Positions 23,837 through 31,963 of a stretch of DNA of 32,735 nucleotides are shown piece after piece. The position numbers and the translations under genes are program-made. Source of the DNA: UMGS1696 sp964457685 (GTDB taxonomy: Bacteria; Bacillota; Clostridia; Oscillospirales; CAG-272); the NCBI GenBank assembly GCA_964457685.1, contig CAYWFS010000025.1:1-32735 (forward strand), read 5' to 3'. Below the pieces are notes generated by a model. The model made no database searches. It had not been told where the DNA came from and saw only the letters and a list, made by a program, of their open reading frames with translations. The first letter of the stretch is position 1. Every line of letters begins with the position of its first letter.

Positions 23837-25296
23837 AAAAGAAAGATATTTTAAGAAGAAGTGTTTCTATGCTCCTTGCCCTGCTGTCTCTTTCCCTGAC
23901 TGTCGCTATGACCTCGTGTAATAGCTCGGGTGACTCCGAAACCGATGTAGAGGAACAATCGGATGTCACAATTACAGACACAGCGGAAGAAGAAGTCGAA
24001 AATATTGTTATTGCCGAACGTGGCGGAAGCACCGAATTTCGCCTTGCATATAACGTAGACTGCGATGACTCCGCAAAGGCAAGCATACTTAGCATAAAAG
24101 ACGCACTCAGCGAAAAACTCGGTGTGACTATTCGTCCTCTCGATGACTTTGACCCGAAATCAGAAGAAGACTGCGAAATAATAGTAGGCTCAACAAAGCG
24201 TGAGGAATGCGTAAAGCTCACCGAAAGCCTGAACGAGGGAGAATACATAATTAAAGCCGTTGTTGACGGTACAAAAAAGAAAATCGTTATTGCTTACAAG
24301 GGTAGCTATGCCCGTATGTATGCGATAAAAACATTTATTGATGAATATATTGGGGAGGATACTGCCATGGTACCCGCAAATCTTGAAATAAAAGGAAGCT
24401 GCTCCGACTGGAAAGAAGTAATCGTTTCTTCTATCCCCGGACTCCGTGACCCCTGCGTTCTCGAAGCAGACGGAACATATTACGTTTACGGAACAGGTTG
24501 GAAATACTATAAAAACTCGTCAGGCTATCTTGACGGCAAATGGGAAGGTCCGTATGATGCCTGCGAAGTACCCGCAAACTGCACAGGCTGTCAGTGGGCA
24601 CCCGAGGTACACAAATACAACGGCTCATACTATATGTTCACAACATATCAGACCTCGCTCACAGGTCACAGAGGCTGTACAATCATGAAATCGGATTCAC
24701 CCGAGGGACCTTTTGTTGAAATATCAAACGGTCACGTTACTCCCTCCGACTGGGACGCAATTGACGGAACCTTTTACGTTGATCCCGACGGTCAGCCTTG
24801 GATGGTATTCGTTCATGAATGGACAAGCACATCCGACGGTGTAGGTACATTTGCGGCGGCTAAGCTTTCGGATGACCTCACAGAGTTTATTTCCGAACCG
24901 GTTGAGCTGTTCCGTGCAGACGCTCCTTCATGGTCAACAAACGGAGTTACCGATGGCTGTTGGATGTACACTACCGAGGACGGTCAGCTTCTTATGCTTT
25001 GGTCGAACTGGGATAAGTACGGCTACTGCGTAGGTATTGCAAGAAGCGAATCAGGAAATGTTTTGGGTCCGTGGACTCAGGATGAGGAGCTTCTTTACTC
25101 AAAGGTAATGCCGAACGTAACAAACGACTACGACGGCGGTCACGGAATGATATTCAAGAGTCCCACAGGTCAGATGTATCTTTCCATCCACTCTCCCAAC
25201 TCATCCTCCGCAGGCAGAGTTGAAACTCCTATTTTCGTCCCGATAAAGGAAGAAAACGGAACTCTCGTCTGGGATATATGGGAAAAATCAAACTGA
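23833..25296 (+). CDS. GH43-like glycoside hydrolase lipoprotein with N-terminal alpha-glucuronidase-like domain
   Basis: 487 residues. The lipoprotein signal ends MTSC (C29), so the enzyme is anchored outside the membrane. Residues about 50-175 resemble the N-terminal accessory domain of family 67/20 hydrolases (EFRLAYNVDCDDSAK, EIIVGSTKRE, RMYAIKTFIDEY). The rest is a five-bladed propeller of the GH43 type: catalytic base in GLRDPCVLEADGTYYVYG, WAPEVHKYNGSYYMF, the pKa-modulating aspartate in DAIDGTFYVD, and GGHGMIFKS. Where many GH43 members have the acid glutamate (VTEGP/VEAP) this protein reads VTDGCWM; some subfamilies also carry VTDG there. Likely acts on arabinose- or xylose-containing polysaccharide. 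Confidence 0.87.
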   Translation: MKKKDILRRSVSMLLALLSLSLTVAMTSCNSSGDSETDVEEQSDVTITDTAEEEVENIVIAERGGSTEFRLAYNVDCDDSAKASILSIKDALSEKLGVTIRPLDDFDPKSEEDCEIIVGSTKREECVKLTESLNEGEYIIKAVVDGTKKKIVIAYKGSYARMYAIKTFIDEYIGEDTAMVPANLEIKGSCSDWKEVIVSSIPGLRDPCVLEADGTYYVYGTGWKYYKNSSGYLDGKWEGPYDACEVPANCTGCQWAPEVHKYNGSYYMFTTYQTSLTGHRGCTIMKSDSPEGPFVEISNGHVTPSDWDAIDGTFYVDPDGQPWMVFVHEWTSTSDGVGTFAAAKLSDDLTEFISEPVELFRADAPSWSTNGVTDGCWMYTTEDGQLLMLWSNWDKYGYCVGIARSESGNVLGPWTQDEELLYSKVMPNVTNDYDGGHGMIFKSPTGQMYLSIHSPNSSSAGRVETPIFVPIKEENGTLVWDIWEKSN

Positions 25297-25326
25297 ATAT
25301 TATAAAAATACTATGAAAGGAGTAAG

Positions 25327-25357
25327 CCTGCACCATATCTGCTCTGAGCGGTGCAGG
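25327..25357 (+). promoter_or_regulatory. Hairpin that includes the nrdR ribosome site
   Basis: CCTGCACC (25327-25334) pairs perfectly with GGTGCAGG (25350-25357). The AGG of the nrdR ribosome-binding site forms the end of the 3' arm, 8 bases before the ATG. A separate AAAGGAG lies upstream (25316-25322) with no obvious gene of its own. The hairpin could lower nrdR translation. Confidence 0.45.
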
Positions 25358-25364
25358 AAATAAT

Positions 25365-25829
25365 ATGAAGTGTCCAAAATGTTTGTCCGGTGACAGTAAA
25401 GTTATTGACTCACGCCCGGTAGAAGAAAATAACAGTATAAGAAGAAGACGTGAATGCGAATCGTGTCATTTCAGATTTACTACATATGAAATAATTGATT
25501 CTCTTACGCCTATAGTTGTAAAAAAAGACGGTTCACACGAGCTTTTCGACAAAAACAAGGTGCTTACAGGCTTACTCAAAGCTTGTCAGAAGCGTCCCGT
25601 TGATGCATTCCAGCTTGCAGATGAGATAGAGGCGGAAATTCGCAGTTCCATGAAGACCGAGATTACCTCGAACAAGGTTGGCGAAATGGTTATGGAAAAG
25701 CTGAAAAAGCTTGACGCAGTCGCATATGTTCGCTTTGCCTCCGTACATCGTGAATTCAAGGACATCGACACCTTCGCAAAGGAAATCTCAAACCTGCGTG
25801 AGGAAGAAAACAACGCAAACAAAAACTGA
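25365..25829 (+). CDS. nrdR: Transcriptional repressor NrdR
   Basis: 154 residues, full family length. The N-terminal zinc ribbon has C3, C6, C31 and C34 with the arginine-rich RRRREC segment, and an ATP-cone domain covers about 49-139 (VVKKDGSHELFDKNKVLTGL). NrdR senses nucleotide levels through the ATP-cone and represses ribonucleotide reductase genes by binding NrdR boxes. No reductase gene is in the window. The start MKCPKC is invariant in the family, which fixes the start at 25365. It lies between the GH43-like gene and tcdA. Confidence 0.97.
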   Translation: MKCPKCLSGDSKVIDSRPVEENNSIRRRRECESCHFRFTTYEIIDSLTPIVVKKDGSHELFDKNKVLTGLLKACQKRPVDAFQLADEIEAEIRSSMKTEITSNKVGEMVMEKLKKLDAVAYVRFASVHREFKDIDTFAKEISNLREEENNANKN

Positions 25830-25855
25830 CTATATTAAAAAACAGGAAGAAATTT

Positions 25856-26590
25856 ATGCCCGATAAGTTTTCAAGAACAAGGCTCATTTACGGCTCGGAT
25901 GCAATGGAAAAGCTGCACAATGCAAGAGTTGCGGTATTCGGCGTAGGAGGTGTTGGCGGATATACGGTTGAAGCACTTGCAAGAAGCGGTGTAGGAAGAC
26001 TCGACCTTATCGACAACGATACCGTATGCGAGACAAATCTGAACCGCCAGATAATAGCTACAACAAGCACTATAGGTCGCTATAAGGTTGATGTTGCGGC
26101 AGAGCGTGTTCATGATATATCCCCTGACACCGTTGTAAACGCACACAGGATGTTTTACACCCCCGACACCGAATTTGATTTTTCCTCTTACGACTACATC
26201 GTTGACGCAATCGACACGGTATCGGGAAAAATATCCCTTGCAGTAAAAGCAACCGAAGCGGGGGTACCGATAATCAGCTCAATGGGTGCCGGAAACAAGG
26301 TTGATCCCACGGCATTTGAAATATGCGATATTTACAAAACGTCCGTCTGCCCACTTGCAAGGGTAATGCGAACCGAACTGAAAAAGCGTGGAATAAAGAA
26401 GCTCAAGGTAGTATATTCAAAGGAGCTTCCGATAACACCTGTTCCCGACCCGAATGAGGAAGCAGAAGTCACAAGCAAGAGGCAGACTCCGGGTAGCTGT
26501 GCATTTGTTCCGTCTGTAGTTGGACTTATCATAGCAGGAGAGGTCATAGCCGACATAACAGGCTTCCGTGGTAAAGGCATCGGAGTATAA
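25856..26590 (+). CDS. tcdA: tRNA threonylcarbamoyladenosine dehydratase (ThiF/E1-like family)
   Basis: 244 residues with the E1-like Rossmann fold: GVGGVGGYTVEALARSGVG (about 22-40) binds ATP, followed by DLIDNDTVCETNLNRQI and DAIDTVSGKISL. TcdA cyclises t6A37 of tRNA to ct6A with ATP. The ending GSCAFVPSVVGLIIAGEV is characteristic. It starts 26 bases after nrdR with GGAAG as ribosome site and ends just before a strong shared terminator. Confidence 0.93.
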   Translation: MPDKFSRTRLIYGSDAMEKLHNARVAVFGVGGVGGYTVEALARSGVGRLDLIDNDTVCETNLNRQIIATTSTIGRYKVDVAAERVHDISPDTVVNAHRMFYTPDTEFDFSSYDYIVDAIDTVSGKISLAVKATEAGVPIISSMGAGNKVDPTAFEICDIYKTSVCPLARVMRTELKKRGIKKLKVVYSKELPITPVPDPNEEAEVTSKRQTPGSCAFVPSVVGLIIAGEVIADITGFRGKGIGV

Positions 26591-26594
26591 AAAT

Positions 26595-26641
26595 AACGGA
26601 ATACCGATTGCAATGTGATTTTGCATAAACGGTATTCCGTT
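26595..26641. terminator. Bidirectional terminator between tcdA and trpZ
   Basis: A 12-bp stem (aacggaataccg at 26595-26606 with cggtattccgtt at 26630-26641) is followed on the plus strand by more T residues to 26646 and on the minus strand by a U-rich tract. It ends tcdA and the converging tryptophan transporter operon. Confidence 0.9.
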
Positions 26642-26653
26642 TTTTTGTTTATA

Positions 26654-27439
26654 TTATATAAGAAGCATTCTGTCGTTATCAAGCTTCTTTCCCGATACCT
26701 CTTTAAACTTGTCGAGGAGATGCTGTACCGTAAGCTTTGCCCTCTCCTCACCCTTTGTATCGAACACGATATTTCCGGAGTTCATCATTATCGTTCTGTT
26801 TCCGAGTTCAAGTGCGGACTGCATATTGTGAGTTATCATCATGCAGGTAAGTCCGTTTTCCGCAACTATATCCTTTGTTATTGCGAGAACCTTTTCGGCG
26901 GTAGCAGGGTCAAGAGCAGCAGTATGTTCGTCAAGAAGTAACAGCTTGGGCGGATTCAGCGTTGCCATCATAAGTGTGAGAGCCTGTCTCTGACCACCCG
27001 AAAGAAGTCCGACCTGCTGATCCATTCTGTCTTCAAGTCCCATTCCGAGAAGTGCGACTCTTTCTCTGAAAAGCTTTTTGTCCGCCGCCTTTACATGACT
27101 GAGCCAGCTTCCACGACTTGCGGCAAGTGCGAGATTTTCTTCGACCGTCATTCCGGGAGCTGTTCCTCTCATAGGGTCCTGAAACAGTCTTCCGATCACA
27201 CGGGAACGCTTATGCTCCTGCATTAACGTAATATCAACTCCTCCGAGAGTTATTTCTCCGCTGTCTGTTATAAAGCTACCTGCAATTGCATTGAATAAAG
27301 TCGATTTTCCGGCACCGTTTGCACCGATTATCGTGATAAAATCTCCTTTGTCAGCATGAAAGGTAAGTCCGTCAAGAGCTTTCTTTTCGTCAGTCGTTCC
27401 GGCATTAAAGGTTTTGGTAATGTTTTTTATATCAAGCAT
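26654..27439 (-). CDS. trpZ: ABC transporter ATP-binding protein, TrpZ-type (COG1101)
   Basis: 261 residues. Walker A is GANGAGKST, the signature LSGGQRQAL, and Walker B LLLLDEHTAALDP; the His after the catalytic Glu is characteristic of this family. The conserved TLMMATLNPPKLLLLDE segment is also present. It starts 1 base after the permease stop and is the last gene of the T-box-controlled operon. Together with the permease and binding protein it makes an amino-acid-type importer predicted for tryptophan. Confidence 0.9.
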   Translation of the reverse strand: MLDIKNITKTFNAGTTDEKKALDGLTFHADKGDFITIIGANGAGKSTLFNAIAGSFITDSGEITLGGVDITLMQEHKRSRVIGRLFQDPMRGTAPGMTVEENLALAASRGSWLSHVKAADKKLFRERVALLGMGLEDRMDQQVGLLSGGQRQALTLMMATLNPPKLLLLDEHTAALDPATAEKVLAITKDIVAENGLTCMMITHNMQSALELGNRTIMMNSGNIVFDTKGEERAKLTVQHLLDKFKEVSGKKLDNDRMLLI

Positions 27440-27440
27440 A

Positions 27441-28364
27441 TTATTTACCTGCCTTTCTGTTGTGGAGGAATCTGCGTTTGAACAGCGGCATCTGCTCCTT
27501 CAAATACGGTATTGCAATCGCCGCTATAACTACGACTGCGGACACAAATTTCAGCATAAATGCAGGCATATCAAATCTGAGTGCAACTGTGTAAACAAGT
27601 CTGAATACAAACGCACCGAGTACCATTCCAACTATTCTAAGTGGCATTTTTTTCTTTCCGAGGAATACGTTACCTATGAGAAGAGACGCAAGTGCAACAG
27701 TTACCATACCCGAGCCTGTGTCGATGTTTACGGATTTCTGCATACTTGCAAGGAGGCATCCCGAAAGAGCTGTAAAGGAGTTCGCCACGCAGAGTCCTAT
27801 AATTGTGGTTACGGCAGGATTTATTGATGAAGAACGTACCATGTCGGGATTGTTACCTGTCGCACGGATTGCAAGTCCTATTCTTGTCTTTAGGAAAAGT
27901 GCGAGGAATACGCCGACAATAACTACAGCTATCACAGCAACAACAAGCTTATACTGTCCTGCAAGAGGTGTATTTTCGAGAAGTGTACGCATTTTTGTAA
28001 ACACCGTATCAACCTTGTTCATGTTGAGTATGGAAGAGTTTCCCATTACGGCGATATTCACGGAATAAAGTGCGGTGTTGACTATTATTCCGGCAAGCAG
28101 ACTGTTGATTCCCATTTTGGTCTGAAGCAATGCCGTAACAAAACCCGAGGCAACTCCTGCAAGCATTGCGGCGACTATCGAAAGATACGGATGACCTGCA
28201 ATAGCGACAGCGGCTCCGACAGCGGCTCCGAGAGTGAAGCAGCCATCGGTAGAAAGGTCGCACACATTCAGCATAGAATAGCTGAGAAACAACGCAAGAA
28301 CCGTTATTGCACTGACAAGACCAAGCTCCAGTGCGGTTTCCAAAAGATTAAGTATGACCGTCAT
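27441..28364 (-). CDS. trpY: ABC transporter permease, TrpY-type (COG4120)
   Basis: 307 residues with eight or nine hydrophobic segments, of the branched-chain-amino-acid/ribose permease class. The motifs GIIVNTALYSVNIAVMGN and TRIGLAIRATGNNPDMVRS (the typical coupling region of LivH-like permeases) are visible. It lies 10 bases after the binding-protein gene and 1 base before the ATPase gene. It forms the membrane channel of the predicted tryptophan importer. Confidence 0.9.
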   Translation of the reverse strand: MTVILNLLETALELGLVSAITVLALFLSYSMLNVCDLSTDGCFTLGAAVGAAVAIAGHPYLSIVAAMLAGVASGFVTALLQTKMGINSLLAGIIVNTALYSVNIAVMGNSSILNMNKVDTVFTKMRTLLENTPLAGQYKLVVAVIAVVIVGVFLALFLKTRIGLAIRATGNNPDMVRSSSINPAVTTIIGLCVANSFTALSGCLLASMQKSVNIDTGSGMVTVALASLLIGNVFLGKKKMPLRIVGMVLGAFVFRLVYTVALRFDMPAFMLKFVSAVVVIAAIAIPYLKEQMPLFKRRFLHNRKAGK

Positions 28365-28374
28365 TTTCCTCTCC

Positions 28375-29409
28375 TCAGCCTATATCGTCAAAGCTTTCCG
28401 CTGTAATTATGGACTGTACCGCCGTACAATAGGGAGCTATCTTTTCCGATATTTCATCGTAGTCATAGCCGAGTGCGGTGCAGACCTCTGTGTTTACGGT
28501 AGCTGTTCCGTTGTCAAAGGTAAGTACGGGAGTTTCAGCGGGATTTTTATCGTTAAGCACAATATCAGCTATCATATCCGCCGTGCATACACCGAGATTT
28601 GCGTAGTCAACTCCGTAGCCCATGAATGCACCGTTGAGTGCAAATGAGTCAGCTCCGGTGAAATGTCCGATTCCGGCATTAATAAATTCCTCGTAGATTG
28701 CAAGCTCGGATTTCATTATCGTGTTATCGGTAGGTGTGAATACGGCTTCAACTCCATCCGAAATAAGAGCCTGTGCCGCAAGAGACACTTCGTCAACAGT
28801 TGTTCCCGTGCGTTCTATTACTTCGACTCCTCTGTTTGCAAGGTCTTCCTTTGCGGCTTTTATCGCACTTGCGGATGAGTCCTGACCAACGTCATAAAGA
28901 AGTCCTACCTTTTTGGTGTCGGGTTCTACCGCAAATATAAGCTCCATTATAGCACTTGTGTCGAGGTAGTCCGATGTTCCCGTAACATTGCTTCCGGGTA
29001 CTTCGAGAGAATCCACAAGTCCGACAGACACGGGATCTGATACAGCGGCAAATACAACGGGGATGTTGTTGTCCTCTGTAGCAGACTGCATAGCCATTGC
29101 AACGGGTGTGGCAACTCCGACCATAATATCAACATCATCCGCAATAAAGTTTGAGATTATCTGATTCATAAGGTTTGCGTCTGCGTTGCAGTTGTCGTAT
29201 GCTATTTCAAATTCAACTCCGTTTTCTTCACCTATCTCGGCAAGACGTGTCTTTATATTATCAACTATCTGATTAAGAGATGCGTCATCAACATAGTTGC
29301 AGATTCCGACTGTGTATTTGTTGTCACTGCTTCCGTTGTCTGTAGAGCATGAAGTAAAAGCGGTAAGTGTAAGTAATGCTGCGAGAGCCGATATAAATAT
29401 TTTTTTCAT
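28375..29409 (-). CDS. trpX: ABC transporter substrate-binding lipoprotein, TrpX-type (COG2984)
   Basis: 344 residues. The lipoprotein signal ends FTSC (C21). The mature part is an ABC-substrate-binding fold (PF04392 type): YTVGICNYVDDASLNQIVDN, the ligand-loop region VGVATPVAMAMQSATED, FAAVSDPVSVGLVDSLE, and FTPTDNTIMKS. Homologues have been predicted to bind tryptophan because their genes lie behind tryptophan T-boxes, as here. It is the first gene of the operon, with AAAGGG upstream of the ATG. Confidence 0.9.
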   Translation of the reverse strand: MKKIFISALAALLTLTAFTSCSTDNGSSDNKYTVGICNYVDDASLNQIVDNIKTRLAEIGEENGVEFEIAYDNCNADANLMNQIISNFIADDVDIMVGVATPVAMAMQSATEDNNIPVVFAAVSDPVSVGLVDSLEVPGSNVTGTSDYLDTSAIMELIFAVEPDTKKVGLLYDVGQDSSASAIKAAKEDLANRGVEVIERTGTTVDEVSLAAQALISDGVEAVFTPTDNTIMKSELAIYEEFINAGIGHFTGADSFALNGAFMGYGVDYANLGVCTADMIADIVLNDKNPAETPVLTFDNGTATVNTEVCTALGYDYDEISEKIAPYCTAVQSIITAESFDDIG

Positions 29410-29521
29410 TTTGTTATTCCCTTTCGTTAGGTCGTTTTGTATTTGTATTAAGGTCAGATTTCAAAAAAGTATTCGGCACCTCGTGCCATCGTCTCGTATA
29501 AAGCATCTTATTCTCCAAAAC

Positions 29522-29567
29522 AAAAAACTCCTATCTCAGCAATTTTAAAAACTGCCGGGACAGGAGT
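29522..29567 (-). terminator. T-box terminator hairpin competing with the antiterminator
   Basis: ACTCCT (29567-29562) pairs with AGGAGT (29532-29527). The stem continues inward with few mismatches, and six U follow (to 29522). Its 5' arm uses the same bases (TCCTGTCCC) that form the 3' arm of the antiterminator, as expected of a transcription-terminating T-box. Confidence 0.85.
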
Positions 29568-29805
29568 GAAAATTCCTGTGGTGCCACCCTGCTTGATGTA
29601 AACACATCCACTCATAGCGTACTGAAAATACGCCGACCTTTTATCACGGAGAGTCCTACTCCGTCTCACATACTCCGCCGCAAAAGACGTTTCCGCTCAC
29701 CCTCAGAAGTCCATTCAATCAAAGCCTCATCTGCCGCACTCCCATCATCTGCGACTCTCTGAAAGACAGGTTATCTGACCTACTTACTCTCCATCATCGG
29801 TTTAT
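29522..29805 (-). promoter_or_regulatory. T-box riboswitch, tryptophan-specific
   Basis: On the minus strand the canonical T-box core AGGGTGGCACCAC is at 29590-29578. Helix A1 (GGG with CCC), the 7-base bulge UGGCACC and helix A2 (ACAGGA with TCCTGT) form the antiterminator (about 29592-29557). The bulge UGGC can pair with the GCCA end of a tRNA whose discriminator is G, as in tRNA-Trp. Stem I begins near 29795 with the AGTA motif. The specifier TGG is at 29713-29711, preceded by GAA and followed by A. Uncharged tRNA-Trp should favour the antiterminator and turn on trpXYZ. Confidence 0.92.
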
Positions 29806-29808
29806 TCG

Positions 29809-29837
29809 ATTATATCACAGCTGTTATTTTTTGTCAA
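29809..29837 (-). promoter_or_regulatory. Promoter of the T-box/trpXYZ operon
   Basis: Perfect TTGACA (29837-29832) and TATAAT (29814-29809) with a 17-base spacer on the minus strand. Transcription should start near 29802, just at the 5' end of T-box Stem I. A consensus promoter fits control by attenuation. Confidence 0.92.
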
Positions 29838-30053
29838 TAGTCAATTTTCAACAAATTAAACCTGAAAATCCGTGCAATTTGACGGCTCTGGACTTATATT
29901 TTCGAAAAGAAAAGCACAGTCTAGAGTAACCTTGCTCCATCAGCGTAGCAATAGATGAAATCTTGTGTTTAGGGTTCGGGAATTTTATCCCATAAAAGCG
30001 ATTGCACAGAGTGATTACCGCCGTGCATTGCTTGCCATGTATGTTTCCCAAAC

Positions 30054-30740
30054 TTATCGTAATACTTTAATCTTCCCACATACGATTCTGTAGAATCCAA
30101 TGTCAAAGATAATTCGTGTCTCACTATAAAAAGAAGGATAGCAATAAAACTCGGAAATCCATATTATATCCAGTTCATCAGCAGACACTTTAATTTCATC
30201 CACATCTTCAAACAGCAGAGTAATTGTTATCTTTTCATACTGCAAAGTTAAACGTGCAGATGAAGTATCGTGAGTAAAATCCAGAACTCTGCTATCGTGG
30301 AATTGAAACTCTGTATCTGAAGGCAAACCTTCAATACGAGAGTACGCTGCCGCATAGTTTTCCTCCGTCGAGCGAGTGTGTGTTTGATTATGAAGATACA
30401 GCTTATAGAGCTGTTCAGCGGTTTCCTTTTCTTTTGAAGAAACTGCCTCGTTCATTTCTTCAGCCTTTGCATAGGCTTCCATACACGGCTTCAAGTAGGT
30501 ATTCAAAATAACGTAGTCAGACTGTTTATACTGATGTTCCGATGCCATCATATAAAGAATTCTGGCATACCATAACGGCTGTTTTATTCCACAGCTCGTT
30601 GCAAGATGATATGCTCGCCAAAGATGATAATATCCCTCATTCTCTTCTCGACACCAATCACCGCTATGCTTTGGACACCACAGGCAGTTCCGTGCAAGTT
30701 TGTATTCGTCAATTATTTCGTCCCATATTTCATAACTCAT
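30054..30740 (-). CDS. Hypothetical protein, 228 residues
   Basis: Not recognised with certainty. It has a good ribosome site (GGAGG, 30749-30753) and no signal peptide. The N-terminal 120 residues are Trp/Tyr/Cys-rich and mostly helical (CLWCPKHSGDWC is a possible metal-binding cluster; then HLWRAYHLATS and ARILYMMASEHQYKQSDYV), like a small helical repeat. The C-terminal 85 residues are beta-rich: EFQFHDSRVLDFTHD, then LTLQYEKITITLLFEDVDEI. That pattern recalls DUF4085-like or immunity-protein domains, which is only an impression. The gene lies alone on the minus strand upstream of the trpX promoter. Confidence 0.7.
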   Translation of the reverse strand: MSYEIWDEIIDEYKLARNCLWCPKHSGDWCREENEGYYHLWRAYHLATSCGIKQPLWYARILYMMASEHQYKQSDYVILNTYLKPCMEAYAKAEEMNEAVSSKEKETAEQLYKLYLHNQTHTRSTEENYAAAYSRIEGLPSDTEFQFHDSRVLDFTHDTSSARLTLQYEKITITLLFEDVDEIKVSADELDIIWISEFYCYPSFYSETRIIFDIGFYRIVCGKIKVLR

Positions 30741-30758
30741 CAGCGTTATTCCTCCAAG

Positions 30759-30875
30759 TTATATCAGCTCCTCGGAACTGAGAATATCTCCGTCCATCTC
30801 CGGTACGTCATCCACAAGAATCTTCGTACCGTCGTATAAAGTAATCAACCTTTCGCAGTCGTCCACTTTTTTCAC
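30759..30875 (-). CDS. Possible small ORF upstream of the hypothetical gene
   Basis: A frame of 38 residues beginning with GTG (30875) and ending 18 bases before the hypothetical gene. The sequence (VKKVDDCERLITLYDGTKIL and so on to LSSEELI) looks like real coding composition, but it has no clear ribosome site. It could be a decayed or truncated gene tail, or a small regulator co-transcribed with the next gene. Confidence 0.3.
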   Translation of the reverse strand: MKKVDDCERLITLYDGTKILVDDVPEMDGDILSSEELI

Positions 30876-31000
30876 GTCACTTTGTTTCGTTACATAAATA
30901 GTTTATCACTTTCGAAATGGATTTGCAAGTGACACATGGAACATTCAACTTAAAGAATCAGAGAAGCATCTTGCCGCTTTTTCAGCATTTTGGTGAGGAA

Positions 31001-31029
31001 TTGATTTTGTTAGCGGTTTGGTATATAAT
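31001..31029 (+). promoter_or_regulatory. Promoter of the GNAT gene
   Basis: TTGATT (31001-31006) and TATAAT (31024-31029) are separated by 17 bases. It would give a leader of about 180 bases. No other feature is seen in 30876-31215. Confidence 0.65.
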
Positions 31030-31215
31030 ATATAAGGTAACCGTAGTCAAAAAAGCAATGGCAAGAATGGAATATTTGCCGAGTAGACAAACAACCGATA
31101 AATGAATTTGAAGCAAAAAACAACATAGGTAATAGCACTGTTATAGGCAATTACGGAAAATCCGATTAAAAATGTATCAAAAAAGTTGAATTCGAGAGCA
31201 GAAGAGGTGGAGTGA

Positions 31216-31686
31216 ATGCTATCTGTAAGAAAATTATCCCCGGACGAGCTGGAGCTATTGCTTGAATTATTTTATTATAACGACTCGAGTGAGATGCTTG
31301 TTGAAAACACAAATAATATTCTCAGCGAAAAAATTGACATATTCGGGCTGTTTTCGGACAATAAGCTCATCGGCGAGATTCGTGCCGCATATGTTAATGA
31401 AGACGAAAGATTTGCGGTAAAGGGCAAGCGGGCATATATTTATGCGTTTCGTATATCGGAGGAGCTTCAAGGAAATGGTTACGGAAGCTTTCTTATAAAT
31501 AATGTTATATCTCGGCTTTCAGAAACCGGTTATACGGAGTTTACGATAGGTGTGGAGGATGACAACACTGTTGCTATGCACATATATGAAAATCTCGGAT
31601 TTACGCACATGGTATGCAGAGTACGGGAGTCATATCAGGGAGACTTCTACGAATACGGTTTGTATTTGAAAAAGCAGCATAAATAA
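31216..31686 (+). CDS. GNAT-family N-acetyltransferase
   Basis: 156 residues, cytoplasmic, single GNAT domain. The acetyl-CoA pyrophosphate loop is EELQGNGYGSFLINNVI (about 92-108), preceded by the beta-bulge strand AYIYAFRIS. A C-terminal segment VAMHIYENLGFTHM (motif B) completes the fold. It moves an acetyl group from acetyl-CoA to an unknown amine, either a small molecule or a protein N-terminus. The ribosome site is AGGTGGAG. It is a single-gene unit with its own promoter. Confidence 0.9.
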   Translation: MLSVRKLSPDELELLLELFYYNDSSEMLVENTNNILSEKIDIFGLFSDNKLIGEIRAAYVNEDERFAVKGKRAYIYAFRISEELQGNGYGSFLINNVISRLSETGYTEFTIGVEDDNTVAMHIYENLGFTHMVCRVRESYQGDFYEYGLYLKKQHK

Positions 31687-31878
31687 GCTCATTTCCCGTA
31701 ATAGCTGAAAATACTTCCCATGTTCGTCTGAATGCGTTCGTGGAGAGTGTTTTTTGCGTAAATTATCGGTACAATATCAAAGCAGCGGAACAATGTGGGT
31801 ATGGATAGCGGTACAATAGCCGATTTATTCTACAATATCACGGCTGAGATTATGACCATAGTCCACGCAGGAAAACGA

Positions 31879-31917
31879 AAAACAGCGTAGCAGTCATTTA
31901 AACCACTACGCTGTTTT
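31879..31917. terminator. Terminator hairpin after the kbl gene
   Basis: AAAACAGCGTAG (31879-31890) pairs perfectly with CTACGCTGTTTT (31906-31917). On the minus strand a U-rich tract (TTTTTCGTTTTCC) follows; on the plus strand a short T-run is inside the stem. It lies about 45 bases past the stop of the kbl gene. Confidence 0.75.
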
Positions 31918-31963
31918 ATGCTATACTCGCTTATCAGGTACAGCTGTTTTTGTATTTACGGAA

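Noticed and set aside
29475..29487. Second terminator (GGCAC/GTGCC hairpin) between the T-box and trpX
   Set aside because: The stem is only 5 bp with a 3-base loop and the U-run is displaced; the T-box terminator at 29522-29567 explains the region.
29848..30051. A 67-residue minus-strand frame downstream of the hypothetical gene
   Set aside because: No ribosome site, atypical composition, and no family pattern. It may be a decayed gene fragment but cannot be supported.
30917..31105. A 62-residue plus-strand frame upstream of the GNAT gene
   Set aside because: It covers the GNAT promoter, has no ribosome site and has no recognisable pattern.
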